From positions 1,116,001 through 1,180,000 of the forward strand of contig JADJGQ010000001.1 in NCBI GenBank assembly GCA_016708025.1: a stretch of DNA of 64,000 nucleotides, given 5' to 3'. This document shows positions 48,401-56,076 of this stretch, piece by piece. Each line of letters opens with the position of its first letter. The stretch's first letter is position 1. Under the pieces are notes generated by a model. The model saw only the letters and a program-made list of their open reading frames with translations. It made no database searches and was not told the DNA's origin. The translations under genes and the position numbers were made by a program. This DNA comes from a bacterium. GTDB lineage: Bacteria > Zixibacteria > MSB-5A5 > GN15 > FEB-12.

Positions 48401-48647
48401 TCACTCTGGCAATTACAAGGGTCTGCTCAGTACTCCGGATATCATGGAACTCTGCATGAACTGCCACGATGATGTCAAGAAGACGCACTATCACCCGATG
48501 GGGAAAGAGGTGATCAATCCGCGCACGCAACAGCCGCTGGATTGTATTGGCTGTCATTCGCCGCATTCATCGAACTACAAGGCGATCCTGATCGCCGACA
48601 AAAACCGCAAGCTCTGTGTGAATTGTCATGATGTAAGCGAATCATAA
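45435..48647 (+). CDS. Forty-two-heme c-type cytochrome
   Basis: A 1070-residue exported cytochrome with a signal peptide (about 1-34, ending PVEAA). I count 42 CXXCH motifs, one per about 25 residues, from CYDCH to CVNCH. The chain is built from about 21 two-heme repeats of roughly 50 residues. In each, one motif is followed by a second histidine two residues later (CHDPH, CHSAH, CHTPH, CHNPH and so on), the pattern of the doubled-CXXCH family. There is no other domain, so the protein is essentially a wire or capacitor of hemes. Start is GTG overlapping the previous stop; an ATG at 45447 is possible. Location periplasmic or extracellular is inferred from the signal. Confidence 0.93.
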   Translation: MTKAMRRLRDSWIEHLVWATFTLAIMAVSPVEAAKKCYDCHDKAKAEFTSKKVMHDPLKSENCEACHKRHGFANNLVLKENGNELCFGCHADLKEKYAVGSVHFPVANSNCWECHDPHSSDKKALLRSGPAGADDPNFCLACHGTDVPKAGTASHKHAPYEKQDCTTCHSAHNSPHKGLLKTAATELCQTCHALESKAVAAAHEGKHIAGLGCADCHSGHSNNSAGLMSENAHAPFAEGSCDVCHSLPDEAGKIAFSDGVTAGNGCQNCHADQAAGPTLAHPHAAVEADNCDNCHTAHSSTHGKLLKKSESEICGECHTDLIHDTTIVAHMPVLMGECSTCHDVHGSNNPKLAKATDNSLCLGCHTEFVVARDSATTVHAGAEDCSQCHAPHQGVTDHLLKDSPSKLCKSCHDLDSAASSSLSQHTPYMEQDCAACHEPHHTKTKHLVRKEGTALCLSCHDDVALRLAMPTQHPPAQDGCEGCHTPHFSAQTSLLTEKTGPLCLSCHAAEDINASKSHVHTPVADGDCTGCHNAHGSVKEGLIVGRMRPIATHGVMIMRPPALGDRIADLCYTCHETLEAKFREGTMHTPVIAGECNACHTSHGSDHRGFIADKPSAVCGTCHELNAELTTKHSGYNLTEADCADCHNPHSSKRPSLLRENDHPPFADKTCDACHTQNADGTVQLVGDMNTMCGTCHDMVATQSAMPVPHAPFAAGQCNDCHMVHSSDFTHLLRDDGNKLCLTCHADMRDMKKLPVQHKPFGDGKCLDCHKPHASEFASLTNKPAATFCISCHKEMKEKMEKGIVHAPARTGDCGSCHEAHAGSIKALLTKEKQALCGDCHNSSSPALAAAHHGFDMTKADCQNCHEAHASAKGVKSLLLPKAHQPFVGRDCNQCHQPTGTRELTAPGKQLCLSCHQDFEKEMMRAVVHAPVASEDGCTGCHGAHVGYGKSLQKKDGVETCLTCHNTTEFTGQFQHEVAFQDCGNCHEPHSGNYKGLLSTPDIMELCMNCHDDVKKTHYHPMGKEVINPRTQQPLDCIGCHSPHSSNYKAILIADKNRKLCVNCHDVSES

Positions 48648-48649
48648 CG

Positions 48650-49561
48650 ATGGGACGAACTACCAGATTATTGCGTTTGCTCGCGGCAACGCTGATTTTA
48701 GCCGGAACAATTTCTGTTCCGGCTCAGTCATCTCCTCCGGTGATGGAAGCATCACTGACGGGAGCCGGTCGTTATGCGTTTTCCCGGCTTTCCGCTCTGG
48801 CGGTCTCCCCTACCAGCGACCGGTTTGCGGTCGCCGATGAGAATCTGAATCGTGTCTTTGTTTTTCAGAGTTCCGGTCAACTGGCGTTTGTGATCGGGGA
48901 AACCGGATTCCTGAACGGACCATGCGCGCTCAACTTCGAAAATGATGCCTCCCTGTTAGTCGTCACCAAAGAGAAATTGGTGCTTCGGGTTAACGAGTCA
49001 ACCCCGGAGCAGTGCGACACGCTGGCTGACCTGGCGGCAACGCTTAAGCCAAGTCAGATTCGCAAGATCTCCCACTTGGTTTTGGATAAAAGCGGGTATC
49101 TGCTCCTTGACCCGGAACTCGGGCAGGTGGTGCTATTAGACTCTACCTGGGGATACACAAAGGTCATAGTCGCACATGGGCATGGAGCGCGCGGCAAGGT
49201 CTGGGAACCAAGTGATCTGGAGCGCGATCTCTCCGGACGGCTGATCATTTCAGATCGAGGAGATTATCCGCTGCAGGTCTTTTCGACGAGCGGATCATTG
49301 CTGTTTACGGCCGACTGGAATATGCCCGACCGTCAGCGGACATGGGAGGCCGCGGCGGTGGCGATCACTCGGCAGGAGATGATCTGGGTGGTGGATGCCT
49401 CAAATCGCAAATGGCGAGTATACGACCAGACGGGAACAGCGGTTGATGAGTACGACCTCACTCCCCCAGGGATTGTTCCGCTGGCGGCCTCGGTGACGGT
49501 CGACAACAAACTGATCCTGGTGGATGAACGCGGCACCGTCTCCATCTGGAGCATCCTGTAA
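48650..49561 (+). CDS. Exported NHL-type beta-propeller protein
   Basis: A 303-residue protein with a signal peptide (ending SVPAQ) followed by NHL-like strand repeats such as SALAVSPTSDRFAVAD, VFVFQSSGQLAFVIG, GRLIISDRGDYPLQVFS and MIWVVDASNRKWRVYD. It should fold as a propeller of about six blades used for protein binding. It begins 2 bases after the 42-heme gene and has a distant paralogue at 54676 in the same operon. Propellers of this kind often occur beside extracellular cytochromes; the actual role here is unknown. Confidence 0.78.
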   Translation: MGRTTRLLRLLAATLILAGTISVPAQSSPPVMEASLTGAGRYAFSRLSALAVSPTSDRFAVADENLNRVFVFQSSGQLAFVIGETGFLNGPCALNFENDASLLVVTKEKLVLRVNESTPEQCDTLADLAATLKPSQIRKISHLVLDKSGYLLLDPELGQVVLLDSTWGYTKVIVAHGHGARGKVWEPSDLERDLSGRLIISDRGDYPLQVFSTSGSLLFTADWNMPDRQRTWEAAAVAITRQEMIWVVDASNRKWRVYDQTGTAVDEYDLTPPGIVPLAASVTVDNKLILVDERGTVSIWSIL

Positions 49562-49574
49562 GGCGAGGTAGGAT

Positions 49575-50537
49575 ATGCGCAGAAGGCTTGCACTTGTTTC
49601 GATCCTGAGTCTGTTTCTTGCGGGGACAGTCGGGGCGGGACAATGGCACATTGCCGGGTCGCTCAAATGCGGAGATTGCCACCTGCAACATGCAAGCAGT
49701 CAACTTGAGCAGCCGGAAGGGGCATTCAGTTATCTGCTCAAGAAGAACTCGGTCAACGAGCTCTGCCTTTCCTGTCATGATGGGTCAGATCCAACCGCTC
49801 CGGATGTAGTGCAACCGATTACGATGTACAATAGTACGCTTTCCCTGCAGAGCAGTGCGGGTCATTTTGGGCTGATGGGGGTTGAGAATGCGAACGGCCA
49901 TGCGATCGGAATTCCAGTCGTCATGCCCCTCCAGGGAATGGCCCAGTCTGTGGAGCTGAATTGCGCCAGTTGTCATGCTGTCCACGGAAATAACAATTTC
50001 CGGAATCTAAGCCATGACCCGGCGGGAGTTGGAGCGGATATTCAGGTGATCGAGGATCTGGATGTCATGACTGAGCAGAAACCGAGTGTGCCACCGAGCG
50101 CGGGAATCACCCCGATCGCATACGAGCGCGAAAACTCCGCTTACATCACCCAGCAGATGACTGCCTGGTGTGTTGCCTGTCACGACCAGCTCAGTCAGAA
50201 TACGACCGGCGCCTTGCCGGCTCACTTCAACGGTCATCCGAGCAATACAGCGTTGAACGAATATGGATACGAACCGCACGCAGATGCATCTCACTGGGTA
50301 GGTGGTGTTGGCGAGGGCTTCACGCCCGGCTCGGGGGATGGCATAATGCGCGTCCCCTATCTGGCGCCCCAGGCGACATCATATATCACCGCCCGGATAC
50401 CGCAGGTTACCAATCAGGTCGGATGCGTCAGTTGTCACAAATCCCACGGATCGGATTATCAGCGTGGGATGCTGTGGCCCTATATCGAAGGCGGGCTCGG
50501 ATACATTGCCGGTTGCCAACAGTGCCACAATAAGTGA
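49575..50537 (+). CDS. Six-heme c-type cytochrome
   Basis: A 320-residue exported protein with CGDCH, CLSCH, CASCH, CVACH, CVSCH and CQQCH. A signal peptide ends GTVGAG. The layout (first CXXCH soon after the signal, then YLLKKNSVNELCLSCHDG, and CHKSHGSD near the end) matches the protein at 56077, so the two are paralogues. GAGGTAGGA upstream is a good ribosome-binding site. Wide spacing of hemes by loops resembles filament-forming cytochromes of the OmcS/OmcE kind in general character, without clear sequence identity by eye. Confidence 0.9.
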   Translation: MRRRLALVSILSLFLAGTVGAGQWHIAGSLKCGDCHLQHASSQLEQPEGAFSYLLKKNSVNELCLSCHDGSDPTAPDVVQPITMYNSTLSLQSSAGHFGLMGVENANGHAIGIPVVMPLQGMAQSVELNCASCHAVHGNNNFRNLSHDPAGVGADIQVIEDLDVMTEQKPSVPPSAGITPIAYERENSAYITQQMTAWCVACHDQLSQNTTGALPAHFNGHPSNTALNEYGYEPHADASHWVGGVGEGFTPGSGDGIMRVPYLAPQATSYITARIPQVTNQVGCVSCHKSHGSDYQRGMLWPYIEGGLGYIAGCQQCHNK

Positions 50538-50545
50538 GTGAGATC

Positions 50546-51712
50546 ATGAGACCAGGCAAAGAATACAGTCGTTTGAGAACCACCGGGATTGCGGCATGGT
50601 CATTAGTTACTGTGCTGGCGACAGTGGGTATGGCTGTGGCACAGGGGAGTTTCCGCGAGTCACCCCACGGTTCATCACTGAACGGCGTACAGCGTCTGGC
50701 GGCATTTCCGAAAGGGAGCTGCGTACAGTGCCATTCAGGACATGATGCAGGAATGGCGCGACCTTACGGGCTCTTTCAGGAGAACTCCAACGAACTCTGC
50801 ATGGCACAGTCAGAGGGGGGCTGTCACGCAGATCAACCATCGGGTGGAACGACCGGTTATCCGGCGACCGAGATCAATCGGCTCCCGTTGGGCTCGACGG
50901 ACCCCGGGTACTTTGAATACAATTCGGCTGGGACTCGGATACCGGGAGTAAACAATCTGGTGCGGTGGCCGGGACGCGTCGTGTGGCAGAATCCGATCTA
51001 TTCACCGCATTACATTGACGTTGATATGCCGATCAGAGATGCATTCGGCAATGGCTCCTGCGATAATTGTCATGATGTGCACGGCGGCAGCTCGAGCCGC
51101 GATATGCTGGACAAAACATTCAACGGGATAGTTGGGTCACAGATAGGCGCGCGGGCCTCGAATTACGAACTTTGCCTGTCATGCCACGATATCAATGGCC
51201 CGCTCGGCATGGACGAATCATCAAAGCATATCGCTGATTACTATGATCGCTCAATCAATCCGGATGAACGAAGCGGACATGGTGTATCCGATGGAAATGG
51301 CTATGTTCCAAGCGGTGGCCGTCTCCCCTGCTATGATTGCCACAATCCGCATGGCTCGCAGGGATATGCAAATGGCGGAGCCAATGGTTTTCTCCTTTCG
51401 GATGAACGACCCGGCTGGTATGGCCTTACTGATATACAGAATGATAACGTTCAGGTCAGACGGTTCTGTTTCGGCTGTCATGTTTCCTCCGATGGTCAGG
51501 GCGGCAGTCCGGTGGAGGGAATCACCTTACAGCCACTTTCCGCCAACCCGATGCCCCATGCATACAGCCATCCTAAGCATTGCTATGATTGTCACGGTAG
51601 TGACTACAGTTCACCGACCTCGTACAATGTGCACCATCCAGATCCGGGGAATAACGCAGGGACGGTGATCGAGTCACCTGCCGCCGGGAAGATCGGGAGA
51701 GGGCGCCGCTAA
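50546..51712 (+). CDS. Six-heme c-type cytochrome with an additional CX7CH motif
   Basis: About 388 residues with a signal peptide (ending MAVAQG). Canonical motifs are CVQCH, CDNCH, CLSCH, CYDCH, CFGCH and CYDCH. A further CMAQSEGGCH (C-x7-CH) lies where the related cytochromes have NELCLSCH, so a seventh, atypically attached heme is possible. The ATG at 50546 is preferred; a GTG at 50534 overlaps the previous gene. The stop shares one base with the start of the outer-membrane protein gene (TAATG), so the two are translationally coupled. Confidence 0.87.
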   Translation: MRPGKEYSRLRTTGIAAWSLVTVLATVGMAVAQGSFRESPHGSSLNGVQRLAAFPKGSCVQCHSGHDAGMARPYGLFQENSNELCMAQSEGGCHADQPSGGTTGYPATEINRLPLGSTDPGYFEYNSAGTRIPGVNNLVRWPGRVVWQNPIYSPHYIDVDMPIRDAFGNGSCDNCHDVHGGSSSRDMLDKTFNGIVGSQIGARASNYELCLSCHDINGPLGMDESSKHIADYYDRSINPDERSGHGVSDGNGYVPSGGRLPCYDCHNPHGSQGYANGGANGFLLSDERPGWYGLTDIQNDNVQVRRFCFGCHVSSDGQGGSPVEGITLQPLSANPMPHAYSHPKHCYDCHGSDYSSPTSYNVHHPDPGNNAGTVIESPAAGKIGRGRR

Positions 51713-53487
51713 TGAGGCGAGTACTGCCTATACTCTTCCTGATCGGATTCTGCGCAATAGACGCTGAGGCAGGGCGGATCTATGGCACCGGCACGCTCTC
51801 CTGGCAGCATGTTGAGCAGATCGGAGATCGGCTGACGCTGGTGCAACGTCCGGGGACTGAGGAGTACGATGAAGTGATTCTGCCGGTGAACAGCTCGGAT
51901 GACCTGAATAGTGAGACATTCCTGCTGAATTATGAGGATGTCCTCTGGTACAAAAACCGTCTACGTCTCTCCGCTTATCTCAATCGACGGGAGCTTGGCC
52001 TGACCGATGATCGGGAGTTTCGTCCGACATATTCGGCGGAACTTCGGTCGTTCGGCTATTTCCTCTCCAGCAGTTATAGCCCATATACGCAGATCGCGGT
52101 CACGCAGACCGGCGAAGGGCTGCGCCGAGTTGACATTATTCATCGCGAGTGGCGCAATACCCTGGCGTTGTCGTACCCAAAAGTACCATCGCTGGCTTTT
52201 GTGTACAATCGAAACGAATCGTGGGATAAAGAGCGAACCGGGCGGATCGATGGCGAGACGCGCAATTTTCTGGTGGAATCGAATTACACCATGAACCTGG
52301 TGTCGGCGCGCGTCAACTATGCGAACCTTCGGCAAGAAAGCCGACAAGCGTTTCCATTCACTAACGTGCAGCGCAGTTACACCGGCACGCTCAGTTCCAG
52401 CAAGCAGGTTGGCAACCTGGGATTTTATTCCGGAAACTACACCTACTACAATACCCGGAACAGCCGCGAGAATGGCGGAATCGAAGCGATCACCCGGAGC
52501 AACAATCATTCGGTAGCAGCAATGCTGGGGACTCAGGAGTGGAACCATCTAGTTGCATCTACTTCCTACAGCGGTCGTTTTGCCGAAAGTAAGATCGACC
52601 GGAGCAAATTTGAGTCGCAGAATCAGTCGTACGCAGGCCAGGTGAGTTACCGTCCACTCGGGTATCTTTCATTCGATGCCACCAAGTCATACCAGATCAA
52701 TCGTGAACGTGATATCAATGAAGTGAATGAAAATCTGTCGCTCGCCGCGACGGTAACGAGAGGATTGCGCCGCGGAATCGACACGCGGATGACGGTTTCC
52801 CGGATCTGGGTGCAGCAGTCTCCGCAAGTTACTCTCTCGGGAGACGAAAAGTATACGCTTGATACCTACTACGCATCGCTCGGTTTCGAACCATATGGAT
52901 TCATCCGTACGCTGGTCGATGCCTCGCTGGTTCATAATTCGGAGCCCTCGCTCCCTGAACAGCGCTACCAGATGAACAGCTCGATCAATTCACGTTTTTA
53001 TTTTACGCGAACGCTTGAAGGGCGGATCAACATGACCGCGCTGTACCAGGGAGCCGAGCTGGCACTGGGGCACAGCTACTCGCAGAATATCAATATAGGC
53101 GCAAGCTATATGCCGCGAGCGAATCTCTCGTTCAATATCAGCTACCTGTATACTGTCTTGAACGCATCTTTCCGGAGCGACTCAGTCAATCAGGCGTTGG
53201 ATATTGAATCCGGCACCTGGATCGGGTATGCTAGTTACTCATTCCGGCGGGCGTTTACGATCAGCCTGTCGGCAAACCGCCAGGAGCAGGAAGCGCTCAC
53301 GACCGGTACAGCGGGACTTCCAGGGACAGTCAGTCTCGTACCGTACACGATCAATGGTCAGATACTGATGAATTTGTCAGCGCGGACGACATTAACGACC
53401 GCGTATTTATATACCGAGACGCCGACTCGTCAGGGGCTCAAGACGATCGACCGCTCGGTCCAGGTGATTTTTAACGTTCAATTATAA
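51712..53487 (+). CDS. Outer-membrane beta-barrel, candidate porin of a porin-cytochrome conduit
   Basis: A 591-residue protein with a signal peptide (ending DAEAG) and then long runs of alternating polar and hydrophobic strands (for example SLAFVYNRNESWDKER and FRRAFTISLSANRQEQ) through to a final strand ending VQVIFNVQL. No plug or TonB box was seen. In MtrAB-type systems and other porin-cytochrome complexes a barrel encloses or docks a multiheme cytochrome across the outer membrane. The tight coupling to the cytochrome gene upstream supports that role here. Sequence similarity to MtrB itself was not recognised. Confidence 0.75.
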   Translation: MRRVLPILFLIGFCAIDAEAGRIYGTGTLSWQHVEQIGDRLTLVQRPGTEEYDEVILPVNSSDDLNSETFLLNYEDVLWYKNRLRLSAYLNRRELGLTDDREFRPTYSAELRSFGYFLSSSYSPYTQIAVTQTGEGLRRVDIIHREWRNTLALSYPKVPSLAFVYNRNESWDKERTGRIDGETRNFLVESNYTMNLVSARVNYANLRQESRQAFPFTNVQRSYTGTLSSSKQVGNLGFYSGNYTYYNTRNSRENGGIEAITRSNNHSVAAMLGTQEWNHLVASTSYSGRFAESKIDRSKFESQNQSYAGQVSYRPLGYLSFDATKSYQINRERDINEVNENLSLAATVTRGLRRGIDTRMTVSRIWVQQSPQVTLSGDEKYTLDTYYASLGFEPYGFIRTLVDASLVHNSEPSLPEQRYQMNSSINSRFYFTRTLEGRINMTALYQGAELALGHSYSQNINIGASYMPRANLSFNISYLYTVLNASFRSDSVNQALDIESGTWIGYASYSFRRAFTISLSANRQEQEALTTGTAGLPGTVSLVPYTINGQILMNLSARTTLTTAYLYTETPTRQGLKTIDRSVQVIFNVQL

Positions 53488-53502
53488 AAGGACCTGCAGA
53501 TT

Positions 53503-54090
53503 ATGAAACGGCTCTACCTGTTACTCCTCGCACTGTCGACCATGCTGGTCGTGTACTCCTGCGGAGGGCCGAGAACGTACGTGAACAGCGAAGCGGATTT
53601 CGGCTTTTATGAAAAGGTCGGCGTCCTGCCGTTCTCCAACCTGAGTGGTGACCGCAACGCATCCGAAAAGGTGACGGCCAGTTTTGTGACTGAACTGCTC
53701 ATCGGCGGTGAGGTCGAGATGGCCAATATGGGTGACCTGCTCAAGTCATTCAAGACGACGGTCAAAGATGACCGCGCCAATCTCCCGGAGCAATTGACGA
53801 TCGAGGAAGGGATGACGATCGGCCGCGATGCCGGGGTTCAGGGACTGTTTGTCGGAGCGGTTCGCGAGTACGGCATGGTCCGGGTGGGGACGGAAGAATT
53901 CCCGCTCGTGTCGCTCAACATACGGTTTATCGACTGTCAGACGGGCAAGGTTGCATGGACATACGAAACGACGAAACGAGGAGGTCCAAAATTCCCGATC
54001 TTTTCGTTTGGCGAAACCCATACGCTCGGCGAGATGACCTCGAAAGTCTGTCGCAGCGCGGCCGGCGATTTCCTGGGAAAGGTGAAGTGA
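53503..54090 (+). CDS. CsgG/TolB-N-like lipoprotein A
   Basis: A 195-residue lipoprotein (lipobox VYSCGG, Cys20). The mature part starts with YEKVGVLPFSNLSGDRNASEKV, the fold signature shared by CsgG, LpoB and FlgO-type outer-membrane lipoproteins, and continues with GVQGLFVGAVREY and SLNIRFIDCQTGKVAW. It is the first of two such genes in tandem. CsgG forms the secretion pore for curli, but this protein is shorter (CsgG is about 260 residues) and may be only the periplasmic domain. AAAGGA lies upstream. Confidence 0.72.
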   Translation: MKRLYLLLLALSTMLVVYSCGGPRTYVNSEADFGFYEKVGVLPFSNLSGDRNASEKVTASFVTELLIGGEVEMANMGDLLKSFKTTVKDDRANLPEQLTIEEGMTIGRDAGVQGLFVGAVREYGMVRVGTEEFPLVSLNIRFIDCQTGKVAWTYETTKRGGPKFPIFSFGETHTLGEMTSKVCRSAAGDFLGKVK

Positions 54091-54100
54091 GGGTAGCGTT

Positions 54101-54679
54101 ATGCGTCGGAATCTCCTGATCGGGCTGGCGTTCCTCATGTTGCTGACCGGCTGTGCATCGCACATGGTCGCACGCAAAGGGAAAGCGGCCGAATTACGAC
54201 AGAGTTCTCGGGTCGCGATCCTCCCGTTCGAAAACCTGAGCGGCAAAGAGCAGGTCGCCACTAAACTGACGGAATACTTTTATGTGCTGATGGCCGACGA
54301 GAAGAAATTCACGCTGGTCGAAAGCGGCAGTATTTTCGAGATCCTCCGGATGCATCGGATCCGCTCCTCTTCCCTGCTGACGGATTCACAGATCGACAGT
54401 CTGGCATCGACACTCAACGTTGACTACCTGATCACGGGCGCGGTGCTGGAGTTCGATGAATATGATGACAATTTCCTGGGGAAGGTCCCCCGCGTTTCAT
54501 TCAACACTAAGGTGATCGACTGCCAGACGCATAGCACAGTCTGGGCTTCTGTGTCGCATGGCAGTGGAGATAATGCGGAGTTGTTGTTCGGGATCGGGGC
54601 GATCCGCTCTGCCGAGCAGTTGGCCGAAAAGATGGTGATGGACGTAACAGGCACCATTTCGGGGTTGTTTACGAAATGA
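54101..54679 (+). CDS. CsgG/TolB-N-like lipoprotein B
   Basis: A 192-residue lipoprotein (lipobox LTGCAS, Cys18) paralogous in fold to the preceding gene: SRVAILPFENLSGKEQVATKL, then VDYLITGAVLEFDEYDD and NTKVIDCQTHSTVWASVSHG. It lies 10 bases after lipoprotein A and overlaps the NHL propeller gene by 4 bases. Probably outer-membrane attached and facing the periplasm; it may assist assembly or export of the operon's cytochromes. Confidence 0.72.
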   Translation: MRRNLLIGLAFLMLLTGCASHMVARKGKAAELRQSSRVAILPFENLSGKEQVATKLTEYFYVLMADEKKFTLVESGSIFEILRMHRIRSSSLLTDSQIDSLASTLNVDYLITGAVLEFDEYDDNFLGKVPRVSFNTKVIDCQTHSTVWASVSHGSGDNAELLFGIGAIRSAEQLAEKMVMDVTGTISGLFTK

Positions 54680-55647
54680 TCTGGCGCACTCTGGTCATGG
54701 CCCTGCTCTTTTCCCTAATGGTTGGGACAGGGGATTCGTTCGCCGAAGAAACCAAGACGTTGGCGGATTCTGTCTATTTTACCGGCTATACGTTTGAAAA
54801 TGGTGTTGGCGGGAGACTACGGGCACCGCTTGGGATCTACTGCGACCCGCGGACTGACGAAGTTTTTGTGGCGGCCGGCCCACGGCTGATAATCTACGAC
54901 CGGAATCTGAATGTCAAATTCACAGTAAGCCACTTTGTGACGGACCCGTTGACCGGACGGACTATTCCGGGTGAACCGAAGTCGATTGCTGTCACCCGGG
55001 ATGGGAATATCTACCTGACAGACAATCTGGTCGATTACGTGGATTTCCTCGATTTTCGGGGTGAGCCGATCAGCCGGATCTACCCGAATCGAGTTTTGGC
55101 AGATACAACCCTGAAGCTGAAGGCGGAGGCGCTGGCGATCGACGAACTGGATCGGCTGTATATTTCAGTCTCCGGCGATATGCAGACTATTCTCCTCCTC
55201 GATCAGGACCACAAGTTGATCAGGAAGATCGGGGAAAAGGGGGAACGTCCAGAGAACTTCACCAACCAGGTTGGGATAGGGGTGGGCGAAGGTCTCGTAT
55301 GTGTTTCTGACCTGTATGCGATGCCGGCAATTAAGGTATTTGACACTCTCGGGAATTTCAAGACAGGTTGGGGTGGGCATAATGTCGACCGGGAAGACTT
55401 CTCTCTCCCCTCCGGAGTGGTAGTGCATCGAGACAGTTATGGACGATTAAGGATATGGGTATCCGATGCCCTGCGGCATGTGATAAAGGTCTTTTCGGAT
55501 GATGGAGAGTTTGTATCTAATATTGGGGGGTACGGGGAAAGATTGGGGGAATTCACCTATCCGATCGGTCTAAGTGTTGGGACAAAAAATACCTTCTTTA
55601 TCTCCGAAAAAGTGCTCGGGCGAATCCAGCGGTGTGAAATCCGGTAA
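54676..55647 (+). CDS. Exported NHL-repeat beta-propeller protein, last gene of the operon
   Basis: A 323-residue protein with a signal peptide (ending GDSFAE). NHL repeats are clear: LGIYCDPRTDEVFVAAGPRL, PKSIAVTRDGNIYLTDNLVD, GIGVGEGLVCVSDLYAMPAIKVFD and FTYPIGLSVGTKNTFFISE. A six-bladed propeller is expected. It starts within the stop of lipoprotein B (ATGA). No strong terminator was seen after it. Confidence 0.83.
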   Translation: MIWRTLVMALLFSLMVGTGDSFAEETKTLADSVYFTGYTFENGVGGRLRAPLGIYCDPRTDEVFVAAGPRLIIYDRNLNVKFTVSHFVTDPLTGRTIPGEPKSIAVTRDGNIYLTDNLVDYVDFLDFRGEPISRIYPNRVLADTTLKLKAEALAIDELDRLYISVSGDMQTILLLDQDHKLIRKIGEKGERPENFTNQVGIGVGEGLVCVSDLYAMPAIKVFDTLGNFKTGWGGHNVDREDFSLPSGVVVHRDSYGRLRIWVSDALRHVIKVFSDDGEFVSNIGGYGERLGEFTYPIGLSVGTKNTFFISEKVLGRIQRCEIR

Positions 55648-55724
55648 GTTGAGTTAGAATCAAATCATTACATACCAGTCGGTTAAATCAAACCAAAAAT
55701 TGATTAAAAAGTCTAAAATATCCC

Positions 55725-55752
55725 TTGACATTTTTTTCCGTATTGCTATCTT
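55725..55752 (+). promoter_or_regulatory. Promoter of the second cytochrome unit, TTGACA-N16-TATCTT
   Basis: Same boxes, spacing and downstream TTTCACAA as the promoter at 44773. It lies in an AT-rich stretch about 325 bases upstream of the ATG at 56077. Confidence 0.75.
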
Positions 55753-56076
55753 TTTCACAAAACAGTTAAACCGGATTTAGGACTGTTTCAGTCCGCCACC
55801 CCCCGGGGTGGGAAGAGGATGGGTTGACGATTAAATGCTGGCTTGTGAAGTAAATCACAAAACTACTGGTTTAGCCGGATGCGGCTCTTCCTTACTTTAT
55901 GTCAGCATGGCCCTTCTTCCCTGTCGTATCGCACCAACACGAATTGCTGATAGAGTCACTTATTGGCCAGTGAAAGGAGGCGGCACCGGCAGGAATTGAA
56001 GTCTCTTACGAAAACGAAAACTAACTTGGTATTTGTTTTTAGAAACACTTTTAAGGTAACGTTAAAGGTAACACGT
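55753..56076 (+). other. Long 5' leader of the 6-heme cytochrome gene
   Basis: About 310 bases of predicted untranslated leader. It holds a GC-rich hairpin CCACCCC / GGGGTGG (55796-55811), a small AGCCG-GATG-CGGCT hairpin near 55875, and two copies of AAGGTAAC 12 bases apart (56053-56060 and 56065-56072), the second placed as ribosome-binding site. The length suggests post-transcriptional control or mRNA stabilisation. I compared it with the c-di-GMP-I riboswitch core from memory and did not find it. Confidence 0.45.

Noticed and set aside
46152..48566. Long minus-strand open frames across the 42-heme gene
   Set aside because: They are antisense shadows created by the repeated Cys-X-X-Cys-His codons. 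They have no start context, and the encoded proteins are histidine/arginine-poor nonsense compared with the 42 perfect heme motifs on the plus strand.
55753..56076. Cyclic di-GMP-I riboswitch upstream of the 6-heme cytochrome
   Set aside because: Such riboswitches do control multiheme cytochromes in Geobacter, but the conserved core and tetraloop-receptor sequences were not found by eye.
55963..56076. An upstream extension of the cytochrome reading frame by 38 residues
   Set aside because: The extension is highly charged and would bury the signal peptide. The ATG at 56077 has AAGG just upstream and begins a normal signal sequence.
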